Positions 8,286 through 17,063 of a DNA stretch of 64,000 nucleotides are shown here, piece by piece. The stretch is from Nocardioides sp. Root240. Its GTDB lineage: Bacteria; Actinomycetota; Actinomycetes; Propionibacteriales; Nocardioidaceae. The position numbers and the translations under genes are program-made. The stretch is from NCBI RefSeq assembly GCF_001428825.1, contig NZ_LMIT01000010.1:381906-445905 (forward strand). The letters are read 5' to 3'. The first letter of the stretch is position 1; each line of letters begins with the position of its first letter. Under the pieces are notes generated by a model. It had not been told where the DNA came from. It worked only from the letters and a program-made list of their open reading frames with translations, and searched no databases.

Positions 8286-10877
8286 TCAGACCGCCAGCAC
8301 CAACCCGTCGTCCCCCCGGTCGACGGTGACGGAGCCACCGTCGGTGACCTCGCCGGCGATCAACAGCCGGGCGAGCGGGTCGCCGATCGCGGTCTGGATC
8401 AGCCGGCGCAGCGGCCGGGCGCCGTAGGCCGGGTCGTAGCCGATGTCCGCCAGCCAGGCGCGCGCGGCCGGCGTCACCGCCAGCGAGATCCGGCGCGCGG
8501 CGAGCCGCGACTCGAGCGAGCGGAGCAACAGCTCGACGATGTGCGCCAGGTCGTCGCGGGTGAGCGCGTCGAAGGTGACGATCTCGTCGAGCCGGTTGAG
8601 GAACTCCGGCTTGAACGACTGGCGCACCACTCCCAGCACCGACTCCTTCTGCACCTCCGGCGACAGCGCGGGGTCCACGAGGAACTGCGAGCCCAGGTTG
8701 GAGGTGAGGATCAGGATCGTGTTGCGGAAGTCGACCGTGCGGCCCTGGCCGTCGGTGAGCCGCCCGTCGTCGAGCACCTGCAGCAGGATGTCGAAGACCT
8801 CCGGGTGCGCCTTCTCGACCTCGTCGAGCAGGACGACGGAGTACGGACGCCGGCGGACCGCCTCGGTGAGCTGGCCGCCCTCGTCGTACCCGACGTAGCC
8901 CGGAGGGGCACCGACGAGCCGCGCGACGGAGTGCTTCTCGGCGTACTCGCTCATGTCGATGCGCACGATCGCGCGCTCGTCGTCGAACAGGAAGTCGGCC
9001 AGCGACTTGGCGAGCTCGGTCTTGCCGACACCCGTCGGACCGAGGAACAGGAAGGACCCGGTCGGCCGGTTGGGGTCGGAGATGCCGGCCCGCGCGCGTC
9101 GTACGGCGTCGGAGACCGCGCGCACCGCCTCGTGCTGCCCGATCAGGCGGGCCCCGATGACCTGCTCCATCTCGAGCAGCTTCGCGGTCTCGCCCTGGAG
9201 CAGACGCCCGGTGGGGATGCCGGTCCAGGCCTCGACGACCTCGGCGATCTGGGTCGAACCGACCTCCTCGCCGACCAGCTTGTCGCCGGTCGCGACGGAG
9301 TCCTCGGCGGCCTCGACCGCCTTGATCTGCTGCTCCAGTGCGGGGATCTGGCCGTAGAGGATCGCGCTCGCACCGCCGAGGTCGCCCTCGCGCTGCAGCC
9401 GCTCGGCCTCGCTCCGCAGCTGGTCGAGCTGCCGGCGCAGCGCGCCCTCGCCCTCGAGCTCGGACTTCTCCCGCTCCCAGCGGACCTCGAGCCCGCGCAG
9501 CGACTCCTCCTTGTCGGCGAGGTCGGCGCGCAGCACCTCCAGCCGCTCCCGCGAGGCGTCGTCGCTCTCCTTGGCGAGCGCGAACTCCTCCATCTTGAGC
9601 CGGTCGACCTGGCGGCGGAGCTGGTCGATCTCCTCCGGGGAGGACTCGATCTCCATCCGCAGCCGGGACGCCGCCTCGTCGACGAGGTCGATCGCCTTGT
9701 CGGGCAGCTGGCGGCCGGTGATGTAGCGGTCGGACAGGGTCGCGGCGGCGACCAGCGCGGCGTCGGTGATCCGCACCCCATGGTGCGCTTCGTACTTCTC
9801 CTGGATGCCGCGCAGGATCTGGATGGTGTCCTCGACCGACGGCTCGCCGACGAAGACCTGCTGGAAGCGGCGCTCCAGCGCGGGGTCCTTCTCGATCGAC
9901 TCGCGGTACTCGTCGAGCGTGGTGGCACCGATCATGTGCAGCTCACCGCGCGCCAGCATCGGCTTGAGCATGTTGCCGGCATCCATCTGGCTGTCGCCGC
10001 CGGCGCCCGCACCGACGACGGTGTGCAGCTCGTCGATGAAGGTGATGACCTGGCCCTCGGACTGCTTGATCTCGTCGAGGACGGCCTTGAGCCGCTCCTC
10101 GAACTCGCCGCGGTACTTCGCACCCGCGACCATGCCCATCAGGTCCAGGCTGAGCACCCGCTTGCCCTTCAGCGAGTCCGGTACGTCGCCCGCGACCACG
10201 CGCTGCGCGAGGCCCTCGACGACGGCGGTCTTGCCGACGCCCGGCTCACCGATCAGCACCGGGTTGTTCTTGGTGCGGCGGCTCAGCACCTGGATCACCC
10301 GGCGGATCTCCTGGTCGCGGCCGATGACCGGGTCGAGCTTGCCCTCCTCCGCGGCGGCGGTGAGGTCGACGGAGTACTTCTCCAGCGCCTCGTACGTCGA
10401 CTCCGCGTCCTGCGACGTGACCCGCCGGTTGCCGCGGACGGCCGTCAGCGACTCCCGCAGCCCGTCGGCGCTCAGCCCCGCGTCGGTCAGCACCTTCTGC
10501 GCGGACGACTCGACGGTCGCGAGCCCGATGAGCAGGTGCTCGGTCGCGATGTACTCGTCCTTCATCGACTGGGCGAGCTCCATCGCCGACCCGAGCACGC
10601 GGGTCAGCGCGGCCGACCCGGCCGGCTGCTGGACCGTGGCGCCGCTGGCCCGCGGGAGCGCGTCCCGCGCCGCGGCGGCGGCGTGCACCAGCCCGGACAC
10701 GTCGACACCCGCCTTCGCCACGAGGTTGGCGGCAACGCCGTCCTCCTGGAGCAGCAGGGCGACGAGCAGGTGCACCGGCTCGACGGAGGTGTTGCCCGCC
10801 GTGGTGGCGGAGAGCTGCGCGGCCTCGATCGCCTCGCGCGCACGCGTGGTGAACTTGTCGGCCCCGAAGTTACTCAT
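8286..10877 (-). CDS. clpB: ClpB disaggregase (Hsp100)
   Basis: 863 residues, the family length. Start taken at the ATG at 10877, preceded by GAGGA six bases upstream, giving [18 protein letters not shown]; a longer open frame upstream is not needed. Clp_N repeats (1-145) are followed by AAA-1 with Walker [10 protein letters not shown] (near 200) and Walker [10 protein letters not shown]. The long coiled-coil M domain (about 400-530) distinguishes ClpB from ClpC/ClpA. AAA-2 has GPTGVGKTE and [12 protein letters not shown]. With DnaK/DnaJ/GrpE, encoded 10 kb away, it extracts proteins from aggregates. A HspR operator at 11031-11055 indicates shared heat-shock control. Confidence 0.97.
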   Translation of the reverse strand: MSNFGADKFTTRAREAIEAAQLSATTAGNTSVEPVHLLVALLLQEDGVAANLVAKAGVDVSGLVHAAAAARDALPRASGATVQQPAGSAALTRVLGSAMELAQSMKDEYIATEHLLIGLATVESSAQKVLTDAGLSADGLRESLTAVRGNRRVTSQDAESTYEALEKYSVDLTAAAEEGKLDPVIGRDQEIRRVIQVLSRRTKNNPVLIGEPGVGKTAVVEGLAQRVVAGDVPDSLKGKRVLSLDLMGMVAGAKYRGEFEERLKAVLDEIKQSEGQVITFIDELHTVVGAGAGGDSQMDAGNMLKPMLARGELHMIGATTLDEYRESIEKDPALERRFQQVFVGEPSVEDTIQILRGIQEKYEAHHGVRITDAALVAAATLSDRYITGRQLPDKAIDLVDEAASRLRMEIESSPEEIDQLRRQVDRLKMEEFALAKESDDASRERLEVLRADLADKEESLRGLEVRWEREKSELEGEGALRRQLDQLRSEAERLQREGDLGGASAILYGQIPALEQQIKAVEAAEDSVATGDKLVGEEVGSTQIAEVVEAWTGIPTGRLLQGETAKLLEMEQVIGARLIGQHEAVRAVSDAVRRARAGISDPNRPTGSFLFLGPTGVGKTELAKSLADFLFDDERAIVRIDMSEYAEKHSVARLVGAPPGYVGYDEGGQLTEAVRRRPYSVVLLDEVEKAHPEVFDILLQVLDDGRLTDGQGRTVDFRNTILILTSNLGSQFLVDPALSPEVQKESVLGVVRQSFKPEFLNRLDEIVTFDALTRDDLAHIVELLLRSLESRLAARRISLAVTPAARAWLADIGYDPAYGARPLRRLIQTAIGDPLARLLIAGEVTDGGSVTVDRGDDGLVLAV

Positions 10878-11378
10878 GCGCGTCCTCGCTTCGCTCCGGG
10901 CGCGCACGAGGCACGGAGGGGACTGCGCTTGTCGATGCGCTCGCTGCGCTCGCACATGTGGCGACTCCTTGGGTCAGTGGGTCCATCGTGGCCGGAATTC
11001 TCCGACCGGTCACTAGGTCCAACGTCCCCAAAGTTGAGTCTGTTCCACTCAACTTCGAGAATTTCCGGCATCCCGGGAAGCGCCCGCGGTCTTCTGCAGG
11101 ATCCAGGGCGCGACGCTGCAGGTCAGTCGATGGTGGCGTTCTCCAAGGCAGCGGCGGGGCGAGTCGGGTGGTGGTCGGGTCCCGCAGCCGGGTTGCGGCC
11201 GGCTTGGGTGATGGCGCGTGGTGACACCCTCGAGTGGGCACGAACCGCAGAGATCCGGCCGTGTTTTCTGCGGTCCGTGACCAATCCAGGGGGTCACCGA
11301 CACGCAACAAGCCAGAAGCAGCCGGGCGGCCGCCCCAGGAGCCACCCCGACGAGAACCCGCGCGAAGAGGACCGCAGC
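10878..11378. other. 500-bp non-coding region upstream of clpB
   Basis: It holds the HAIR operator at 11031-11055 and, by inference, the clpB promoter just downstream of it. Short frames on both strands have no ribosome-binding site and look like GC shadows. From 11060 to 11378 I recognise no gene; only short imperfect inverted repeats such as GTGACC/GGTCAC near 11280-11300 are visible. Confidence 0.5.
11031..11055. promoter_or_regulatory. HAIR operator (HspR site) upstream of clpB
   Basis: Perfect inverted repeat AAGTTGAGT-N7-ACTCAACTT. The core TTGAGT-N7-ACTCAA matches the HspR-associated inverted repeat (consensus CTTGAGT-N7-ACTCAAG). It is 154 bp upstream of the clpB ATG in an AT-richer stretch; the dnaK operon has an equivalent site. 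Confidence 0.85.
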
Positions 11379-12290
11379 TCAGGCGTCGATCTCCGGCGGC
11401 GCCTCGTGCTCGGGCAGGTCAGGACTCGTGGCGACCGTCTCGTCGACGAGGGCGAGCTTGCAGAACTCCTCACCGAACGGGGTGAGGTGGATGCTGCGCC
11501 GCACGACCTTGGCGAACTTCACCGAGTGCAGCGCCGCCAGCACATCGGGCTGGGCCTCGAGAACCTGGTACTCCATGTGGTCGTGGACGGCCTCGCGCGA
11601 GAACCACACCAGGCCGAGGCGGAACAGGTTGTTCAGGTACGACGGCACCTGCTCCAGGTAGCGCAGGCCGGCCCGGGGGCCGACCATGTTCAGGCCCGGC
11701 GCCACCAGCTGGCTGCTGACCATGCCGATCGGGCCGCCGGTGCGGATGTCGACGCTCGGCTGCGGACCGTTGCGCAGCAGCATCACCAGGATCCGCGCCT
11801 CGTCGGGCGCGAGCTCGTCGAGGATCCGGTCGAACGCCGGGTGGCGGTCGTCCTTGCTCCACACGTCGCGGGACTTCTCGAGCAGCTCGTTGCCGCGCTC
11901 GCGCAGGGTCTGCGGCCGGCTGGCGACGACGTGGCCGTCCACGACCGGGCTCGCGATCGGGACGGGGCGCTCGGACGTGGCGCCGAGCGACTCGCCGGCA
12001 CGGGTCAGCGCCTCGGCGACGGGCACGCCGCCGGAGACCTGCCGGGCGACCTCGCCGAGGGCGTTGACGTAGGAGCCGACGTCACGGATCAGGGACACTG
12101 CCTCGTCGCGGCTGGTCACCGCCTTGCCGACGCGCAGCCAGTTGCGGGTCGTCGTACGGACGCCCCAGCTGGCGGTGTGCATCGCGGCCGAGCCGGCCAC
12201 CCGGGCCAGGCCGGGCAGCGACTCGGCGACGGCAGGCCGGGTCAGCGCGGGGAGCCGCGGGAGCCCGTCCTTGTCGAGGTCCTCAGTCAT
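11379..12290 (-). CDS. DUF4393 (Abi-alpha-like) family protein
   Basis: 303 residues from the ATG at 12290. The segment DELAPDEARILVMLLRNGPQPSVDI (about residues 135-160; motif PDEARIL) and the following region with loops around YLNNLFRLGLV and the final LTPFGEEFCKL resemble the DUF4393/Abi-alpha family, named from a phage-abortive-infection protein but widespread as a chromosomal gene. No membrane segment or catalytic motif is clear. It lies 37 bp downstream of the DUF445 gene in the same direction, so the two probably form an operon. Whether it has any defence role is unknown. Confidence 0.6.
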   Translation of the reverse strand: MTEDLDKDGLPRLPALTRPAVAESLPGLARVAGSAAMHTASWGVRTTTRNWLRVGKAVTSRDEAVSLIRDVGSYVNALGEVARQVSGGVPVAEALTRAGESLGATSERPVPIASPVVDGHVVASRPQTLRERGNELLEKSRDVWSKDDRHPAFDRILDELAPDEARILVMLLRNGPQPSVDIRTGGPIGMVSSQLVAPGLNMVGPRAGLRYLEQVPSYLNNLFRLGLVWFSREAVHDHMEYQVLEAQPDVLAALHSVKFAKVVRRSIHLTPFGEEFCKLALVDETVATSPDLPEHEAPPEIDA

Positions 12291-12327
12291 GCCAGCCTTC
12301 CGGTGGTCGTCGCGATCGTCGTCGTGG

Positions 12328-13686
12328 TCACGGCGGGAACCCGGGGATCCAGCCCCAGTTGAAGATGCCCAGGTGCAGGAACCCGCCCGCAGCACCCATG
12401 ATCGCGCCGTGGGCGTAGAGCATCCACTCGTCCTCCTTGATGGCCGAGCGCATCATCTCCACGAAGTCCTTCGGCGGGAGCTCCTTGGTACGCCGGGCGA
12501 TCAGCACGCGAATCTTCTCCGACTGCTTGCGGCTGAACTCCGCGTCCCGGAAGGGCGTGATCGTCCGGCCGACGGCCTCCTGGGCGAAGGAGTCCTTGAT
12601 GCTGTCGTACCTCCTGCCCCCGAGCGCGACGTTGACCGCGCCGCGCAACGGGCCGGCGGCCTTGTCGATCGCGGGCCGCATCGCCGTGGCGATCATCTGG
12701 CGGGTGCGGTCGCCGCGCGGCCCGTCCATCAGGAAGTCGCCGATCCGCTCCAGCGTGATCACGTCGTCGGCGATGATCCGGGCGTAGACCTCGGCACACT
12801 CCGCCTGGCGGCGCAGGAACAGGCCCTGCACCTTGATGCCGAGGATCCGCTTCTCCTCCGGCGGGTCGAAGATCAGCCACATGCCCAGCAGGTTGGTGAT
12901 CCAGCCGACGACGATGCCGAGCGACGGCAGGAGGTACCAGGGCGCCGGGTTGCCGGTCTCGACGTGCCAGGTCTGGTCGATGATCGCGACCGGGATGCCG
13001 AGCAGGAAGCCGAAGATGAAGCCGAAGAGCACCATCAGGTTGAGCTCGCGCTGACCGACGTCCTTGAACACCCGGACGACGAGCTCGGGGTTCTTCCGGA
13101 AGTGGTCGATGACCATGATCTTCGGGTCGAGCAGCTGGTTGATGTGCACACCGATCTCGTCGGTGATCGTCTTGACGACGCCGGGCAGCTGGGCCTGCAC
13201 GCGGTCGATGACGGCCTGGCGGACCGGGTTCGGCAGGTCGCGCCACAGGCGCGGGTGCTCCCGCATCATGACCTCGTCGACCAGCGAGGGGAGGTCCGGG
13301 CGGAAGACGTTGACGATGTGCTCGGCGATCTGGTCGGGCTCGAGCTGGGCGTAGAACTCGGCAGGCGTGCCGAGCTTCGCGATCACCTTGTCCACGGCGA
13401 TGCTGCCCATCTTCGCGGCCCGCGCGGGGACGATGCCCTGCCAGCCGAGACCGCCGTCCATCCAGCCCGGGATCTCCTGGAGCTTGCGCGGCAGGACGCC
13501 TGCGATCTCGCGCAGGCCGGGGACCCGGAAGCCGTGGAACCCGATCGGCTTGAACAGCATCCACAGGCCGGACCAGTTGATCAGCCAGCCGATGATCCCG
13601 GTGAAGAACGGGATCGACACGAAGGCGAACCAGTCCACGTGGTCGACCCAGTGGCTGAGCCAGTCCAGTACCGCGTCCACGCGCAC
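12328..13686 (-). CDS. DUF445 family membrane protein
   Basis: 452 residues. Two similar halves each begin with hydrophobic segments and a GW-L-x-N-x-x-G-x-W-M/L-x-F motif: GWLINWSGLWMLFKP near residue 33 and GWITNLLGMWLIFDP near 263, characteristic of DUF445. Between them is a long amphipathic helical region. Two more hydrophobic helices lie at about 220-240, and a last one is at the C terminus (AHGAIMGAAGGFLHLG). Family members are inner-membrane-associated proteins of unknown function. It is probably co-transcribed with the DUF4393-like gene. The first ATG, just after CGGGACGAGAGGTGCGC, has a GAGGTG ribosome-binding site. Confidence 0.8.
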   Translation of the reverse strand: MRVDAVLDWLSHWVDHVDWFAFVSIPFFTGIIGWLINWSGLWMLFKPIGFHGFRVPGLREIAGVLPRKLQEIPGWMDGGLGWQGIVPARAAKMGSIAVDKVIAKLGTPAEFYAQLEPDQIAEHIVNVFRPDLPSLVDEVMMREHPRLWRDLPNPVRQAVIDRVQAQLPGVVKTITDEIGVHINQLLDPKIMVIDHFRKNPELVVRVFKDVGQRELNLMVLFGFIFGFLLGIPVAIIDQTWHVETGNPAPWYLLPSLGIVVGWITNLLGMWLIFDPPEEKRILGIKVQGLFLRRQAECAEVYARIIADDVITLERIGDFLMDGPRGDRTRQMIATAMRPAIDKAAGPLRGAVNVALGGRRYDSIKDSFAQEAVGRTITPFRDAEFSRKQSEKIRVLIARRTKELPPKDFVEMMRSAIKEDEWMLYAHGAIMGAAGGFLHLGIFNWGWIPGFPP

Positions 13687-13769
13687 CTCTCGTCCCGTGA
13701 GTACCGTCGTGCCCCAGTGCCACCGGACGGTCCCGACGGGCTGAGGTTAGTGCCTCTTGTGGTAACAGT

Positions 13770-13792
13770 CACCGTGATCTCAGGTCACGGTG
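13770..13792 (-). terminator. hairpin at the lepB 3' end
   Basis: CACCGTGA-N7-TCACGGTG, perfect 8-bp arms, overlapping the last codons and stop of lepB. There is no T-tract, so it may be a weak terminator or an mRNA-stabilising structure rather than a strong intrinsic terminator. Confidence 0.5.
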
Positions 13793-14429
13793 TCGCAGCA
13801 ACCAGTCGCACCTCGTGCCGGAGCCGTCCGAGGTCTCCGAACGGCTGCACTCGGAACGAGATCCGCGCCTCGACCTGGTCGGCCGCGACGAAGCCGAAGG
13901 TGCGCGAGTCGTCGGATCCGCCCCAGTTGTCGCCGACGACCCAGTAGTGGCCCTCGGGCACGGTGACCCAGCCGAGCTCGCCGCCGGCCTGCTGCCCGGG
14001 CGTGCCCGACGTACCGTCCTCGGCGCAGCAGGGACCGGTCTTCTCGCCGACCCGGCCGGACCACGCGGGGTTGTCGACGACGTACTCCTCGTCCTCCCCC
14101 GCCGGCTTGATGCGTACGACGGGCGGGTCGGTGTCGGCGGTGGCCCGGATCCGGTCGCCCGGCATGCCGATCACCCGCTTCACCAGCGGGATCTCGCGGT
14201 CGCCGAGCGTGGTCTCGACGATGTCGAAGCGGTGCACGTCGTCGCTGCCGAAGGGGTTGACCAGCAACCGGTCGCCGTCGGCCAGGGTCGGGTCCATGCT
14301 GTGCCCGGAGACCTTGACCGAGAAGGCCAGGACCGCGATCACGACGAGGATCGCGGCGAAGAAGAGCACGAGCGCGAGCACGCCGAGGGCGGTGCGCAGC
14401 CACGGCCTCCGGTCCGCACGATGGGTCAC
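13785..14429 (-). CDS. lepB: signal peptidase I
   Basis: 214 residues from the GTG at 14429. An N-terminal transmembrane helix (LGVLALVLFFAAILVVIAVL) is followed by the catalytic serine in SGHSMDPTL and the catalytic lysine in VKRVIGMPGD. A late GDNWGGSDDSRTFG box E completes the S26 family signature. It cleaves signal peptides of exported preproteins on the outer face of the membrane. The start has TACCGT seven bases upstream and no ribosome-binding site at the right distance, so it is probably leaderless; a longer in-frame ATG at 14531 is less likely. It is divergent from the exported-protein operon, several of whose products could be its substrates. Confidence 0.93.
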   Translation of the reverse strand: MTHRADRRPWLRTALGVLALVLFFAAILVVIAVLAFSVKVSGHSMDPTLADGDRLLVNPFGSDDVHRFDIVETTLGDREIPLVKRVIGMPGDRIRATADTDPPVVRIKPAGEDEEYVVDNPAWSGRVGEKTGPCCAEDGTSGTPGQQAGGELGWVTVPEGHYWVVGDNWGGSDDSRTFGFVAADQVEARISFRVQPFGDLGRLRHEVRLVAATP

Positions 14430-14436
14430 GGCGCGA

Positions 14437-14442
14437 ACGGTA
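14437..14442 (-). promoter_or_regulatory. putative -10 box of leaderless lepB
   Basis: TACCGT, 7 nt, then GTG at 14429. Pattern-based inference. Confidence 0.45.
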
Positions 14443-14492
14443 CGTGATCGGAACTCCTTCGGCAGGCACCCCGCCCACCTGAGAAGAAATTC

Positions 14493-14542
14493 CGTGACGG
14501 GGTGTCGCGCACACCCTGCGATGTGTGTCACACTCCGTCACG
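14493..14542. promoter_or_regulatory. cluster of palindromes upstream of the DUF6230 operon
   Basis: CGTGACGG (14493-14500) pairs with CCGTCACG (14535-14542). Inside are GGGTGT-N5-ACACCC (14500-14516) and GTGTG-T-CACAC (14523-14533). It lies in the 190-bp divergent space between lepB and the envelope operon, where operators are expected; the binding protein is unknown. Confidence 0.45.
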
Positions 14543-14621
14543 CTTGGCCAAGGGCATGGGGATGCGGCCAGCAGTCCACACCGGTTCGGGAGGGATCGGT
14601 GGATGCCCTTTGGGAGGAAAG

Positions 14622-15230
14622 TTGAAGAAGATCGAAGGAATGGGCCGGACCCGTCTGGGCCGGTTCGCAGCAGTCACCGTGCCGGCATCCGTGCTGGCCG
14701 CCGGTCTCGGCGTGGCGATGCTGCAGGGAATGGTCGGCGCCGTGCTGTCGTCGGCCGACGGGTTCACCCTCAACAGTGACCGGATCACCAGTGACGGGCT
14801 GAAGGCCCGCACCGGCTCCGCCGACGTGGCGGGAGGAGACCAGGCGACGCTGTACGCCGAGACCGGGTCGAACACCAACGCGAGCGGTATCGAGGTCGTC
14901 ACCCCGAACGTCACACTGCCGCTGCTCGGCATCGGGGCGCACCTCGAGGTGACCTCGACGGACACGACGATCGCCCTCGGCTCCGTGGGCCTGAATGCGA
15001 AGACGCTGAACACCCCCAACGGTGCGACGCTGGGCAACACCACCATCGGTGTCGCGCAGTCCGAGGCGGGCTTCGACAACACCACGACCGACAGCGGCTA
15101 CGTCGCCGACGGCTTCGCGCTGACGAGCGCCTCGGCGGACCTGCCGAACGTCAACGCGGTCGCCTACGCGATCACGCTGGACAGCCTCGCGCTGGACAAC
15201 CTGTCGCTCTCGGTCGCGCTCGGCAACTGA
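14622..15230 (+). CDS. DUF6230 family exported protein A
   Basis: 202 residues from a TTG preceded by GGGAGGA; the ATG at 14640 has a poorer site. A short basic N terminus with GRTRLGRFAAV leads into one hydrophobic helix (about residues 17-40). Then comes a beta-rich, Thr/Ser/Asn-rich domain with FTLNSDRITSDGL and LPLLGIGAHLEV, ending in short LxNLSLSVAL strands. It has no cysteine. The helix may be an uncleaved anchor or signal peptide. DUF6230 proteins occur next to DUF6114 genes in Streptomyces and relatives; their function is unknown. It is the first gene of a six-gene run. Confidence 0.75.
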   Translation: MKKIEGMGRTRLGRFAAVTVPASVLAAGLGVAMLQGMVGAVLSSADGFTLNSDRITSDGLKARTGSADVAGGDQATLYAETGSNTNASGIEVVTPNVTLPLLGIGAHLEVTSTDTTIALGSVGLNAKTLNTPNGATLGNTTIGVAQSEAGFDNTTTDSGYVADGFALTSASADLPNVNAVAYAITLDSLALDNLSLSVALGN

Positions 15231-15283
15231 CGCCGCGCTCCCCGGCCGGCGCCTGATCAGCCCGGCCCTGCTCCCAGCACTTC

Positions 15284-15317
15284 CCTCGTGGGGGCGTGCC
15301 GGCGCGCCCCCACGAGG
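15284..15317 (+). terminator. 13-bp perfect hairpin inside the DUF6230 operon
   Basis: CCTCGTGGGGGCG, 8-nt loop, CGCCCCCACGAGG, between the first and second genes. There is no T-tract. It could attenuate transcription or protect the upstream mRNA, giving more of protein A than of the distal genes. Confidence 0.6.
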
Positions 15318-15343
15318 TCCCGCCTTCTTCGCTAGGACCTCGC

Positions 15344-15835
15344 ATGACCGACATCTCCGCGGACCTCTCCGCACCCACCGACGTCCCCGTCGTCTCCATC
15401 GACACCCCGACCGGACGGCTGAGCCGGATCCGGCGGCGCTTCACGACCTTCCGTCGTACCCGGCCGTTCTGGGGATCGCTGATCCTGCTGGGCGGCGCGT
15501 GGTTCGTCGCCCGCCCGCTGCTCGGCGGGACCTTCGAGTTCTACACGACCGTCGGCGTCCGCAGCATCACCCCGCTGCTGCTCGCGGGCGGCATGGCCGC
15601 GGCGGCGCTGACCGCCCTCGTCCTGCCCGCGCAGCGGCACTTCCCCGCGATCGTCGCGATGATGCTCGCCGTCGCCTCGCTGCCGCTCGCCAACCTCGGC
15701 GGCTGGCTGATCGGCATGGTGCTCGGCATCACCGGCGCCGGACTGGTGTTCGCGTGGACGCCGTACACCGACAAGCAGCTCGCCCGCTTCGCCGAGCGCG
15801 ACGCCGCGCGCGCCGCGCGGCGAGCCGCCCGATGA
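15344..15835 (+). CDS. DUF6114 family four-helix membrane protein A
   Basis: 163 residues from the ATG at 15344 (AGGA eight bases upstream). An N-terminal Ser/Thr/Pro-rich cytoplasmic stretch is followed by FRRTRPFWGSLILLGGAWF, the signature of DUF6114. Four hydrophobic segments span about residues 45-140, with SLPLANLGGWLIGMVLGITGAGLVFAW at the end, and a basic Ala/Arg tail closes it. The product is predicted to be an inner-membrane partner of DUF6230 proteins. Its stop overlaps the next start (ATGA). Confidence 0.78.
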   Translation: MTDISADLSAPTDVPVVSIDTPTGRLSRIRRRFTTFRRTRPFWGSLILLGGAWFVARPLLGGTFEFYTTVGVRSITPLLLAGGMAAAALTALVLPAQRHFPAIVAMMLAVASLPLANLGGWLIGMVLGITGAGLVFAWTPYTDKQLARFAERDAARAARRAAR

Positions 15836-16653
15836 CGGGCCGTCGCGGTCGCGCCGACGTCCTCGACCGGGTACGACGAGCCGCGGCCACGCGCTCGACG
15901 GCGATGGTCGATCGGGCCGAGGTCCACCGAGGCACCCGTCGGCGAGCGCTGGTGCCGCTCGCCGGCGGGCTCGGGGCGCTCGTCGCGATGTTCCAGCTCG
16001 TCAGCAGCAACGTGCTCGCGGTGAACTTCACGACCGCCAACCAGGAGTTCCAGCTCTACTCGAACTACCTGCAGGGCGCGCAGGCCGCGGGCTTCCTGTC
16101 CACCAACGACACGTCGACCGGTGAGGACAACGGCGTCGCCGAGCTCGGCATCCGCTCGGCCAAGCTGGCCGGCCTCTGCGCGATCGCGCACGAGAACGTG
16201 CCGGTGGTCGGCGAGGTGACGCTGATGATCCTCGCCGGCGTACCCGTGCGGAGCAGCTTCGCCACCGGCGCCAACACCACCACCGACGGAGCCGGCAACC
16301 CGCTGACCTACGACGCCGACGGCCTGCTCACCGGCGGCAACCACATCACCGCCAGCAACCTGTTCATCAACTCCCGCTCGCTGAACGGCTTCGGGAACCT
16401 GATCAGCGGCATGAACCTCGGCCAGAGCGCCGACACGGTCGACACCACGGCCGGCATCACCTGGCCCGGCGGGCAGACCCAGCCGGACCCCGGCGACTTC
16501 GGGCTGACCGTCGACCGGATCAACGTCGGCGGCCTCGGCGGCGACACCTACGGCATCAACCTGCAGGGAGCGATCACCTTGCCGAATCTCAAGATCAAGG
16601 TGGTCAAGGGCCACAAGACGCAGGCCGACTGCCCGAGCCAGGCGGCCGGCTGA
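15832..16653 (+). CDS. DUF6230 family exported protein B
   Basis: 273 residues. An Arg-rich cytoplasmic N terminus of about 45 residues precedes a hydrophobic helix (LVPLAGGLGALVAMFQLVSS). The exported domain has EFQLYSNYLQGAQAAGF, a GLCAIA cysteine near residue 115, Gly/Asn-rich central loops and a final ITLPNLKIKV strand followed by a second cysteine in DCPSQ. The two cysteines are placed as in protein C, suggesting one disulfide outside the cell. Translationally coupled on both sides (ATGA upstream, TGATG downstream). Confidence 0.72.
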   Translation: MTGRRGRADVLDRVRRAAATRSTAMVDRAEVHRGTRRRALVPLAGGLGALVAMFQLVSSNVLAVNFTTANQEFQLYSNYLQGAQAAGFLSTNDTSTGEDNGVAELGIRSAKLAGLCAIAHENVPVVGEVTLMILAGVPVRSSFATGANTTTDGAGNPLTYDADGLLTGGNHITASNLFINSRSLNGFGNLISGMNLGQSADTVDTTAGITWPGGQTQPDPGDFGLTVDRINVGGLGGDTYGINLQGAITLPNLKIKVVKGHKTQADCPSQAAG

Positions 16654-17063
16654 TGCGCGCGGCTGTCGTGGCCGGGTGGCTGTGGTTCCGCGCGTTCCGC
16701 CGGACCCGTCCGTTCTGGGGCGGGCTGTGGTGCATCCTCGCCGGCGCGTGGATCGTGCGGTCGATGTTCTTCTCGTTCGTGCTCGCCGTCAGCGGCGGGT
16801 GGAGCTACTCGTCCGGCTACATCCTCGGCGGCGGGCTGGTCCTCTTCGGGCTGGTCGCGTGGTTCGCGCCGCACTACCGCGGGCTGCTCGGCGTGCTGGC
16901 GGTGCTGCTCGCGCTCGCGGCCTTCGTCGCGGCCAACCTGGGCGGCTACCTGCTCGGCTCGGTGCTCGGCATCCTCGGCGGCTCGATGGTGTGGGCCTGG
17001 GGCGAGAAGACCCCCCGGCGTTCCCGCGGCGGGCGCCGTCGCGCCGTCGTACCCGCGTCGTGA
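16653..17063 (+). CDS. DUF6114 family four-helix membrane protein B
   Basis: 136 residues starting at an ATG within the previous stop (TGATG). FRRTRPFWGGLWCILAGAW near residue 14 is followed by three more hydrophobic segments, the last being ANLGGYLLGSVLGILGGSMVWAWG. The tail is short and Arg-rich. It is a paralogue of the 15344 product, but without the long N-terminal extension. It is likely the membrane partner of an adjacent exported protein. Confidence 0.78.
   Translation: MRAAVVAGWLWFRAFRRTRPFWGGLWCILAGAWIVRSMFFSFVLAVSGGWSYSSGYILGGGLVLFGLVAWFAPHYRGLLGVLAVLLALAAFVAANLGGYLLGSVLGILGGSMVWAWGEKTPRRSRGGRRRAVVPAS

Noticed and set aside
11379..12290. Phage-defence abortive-infection gene
   Set aside because: The DUF4393/Abi-alpha name alone does not make a defence system; there is no partner gene, mobile element or defence island around it.
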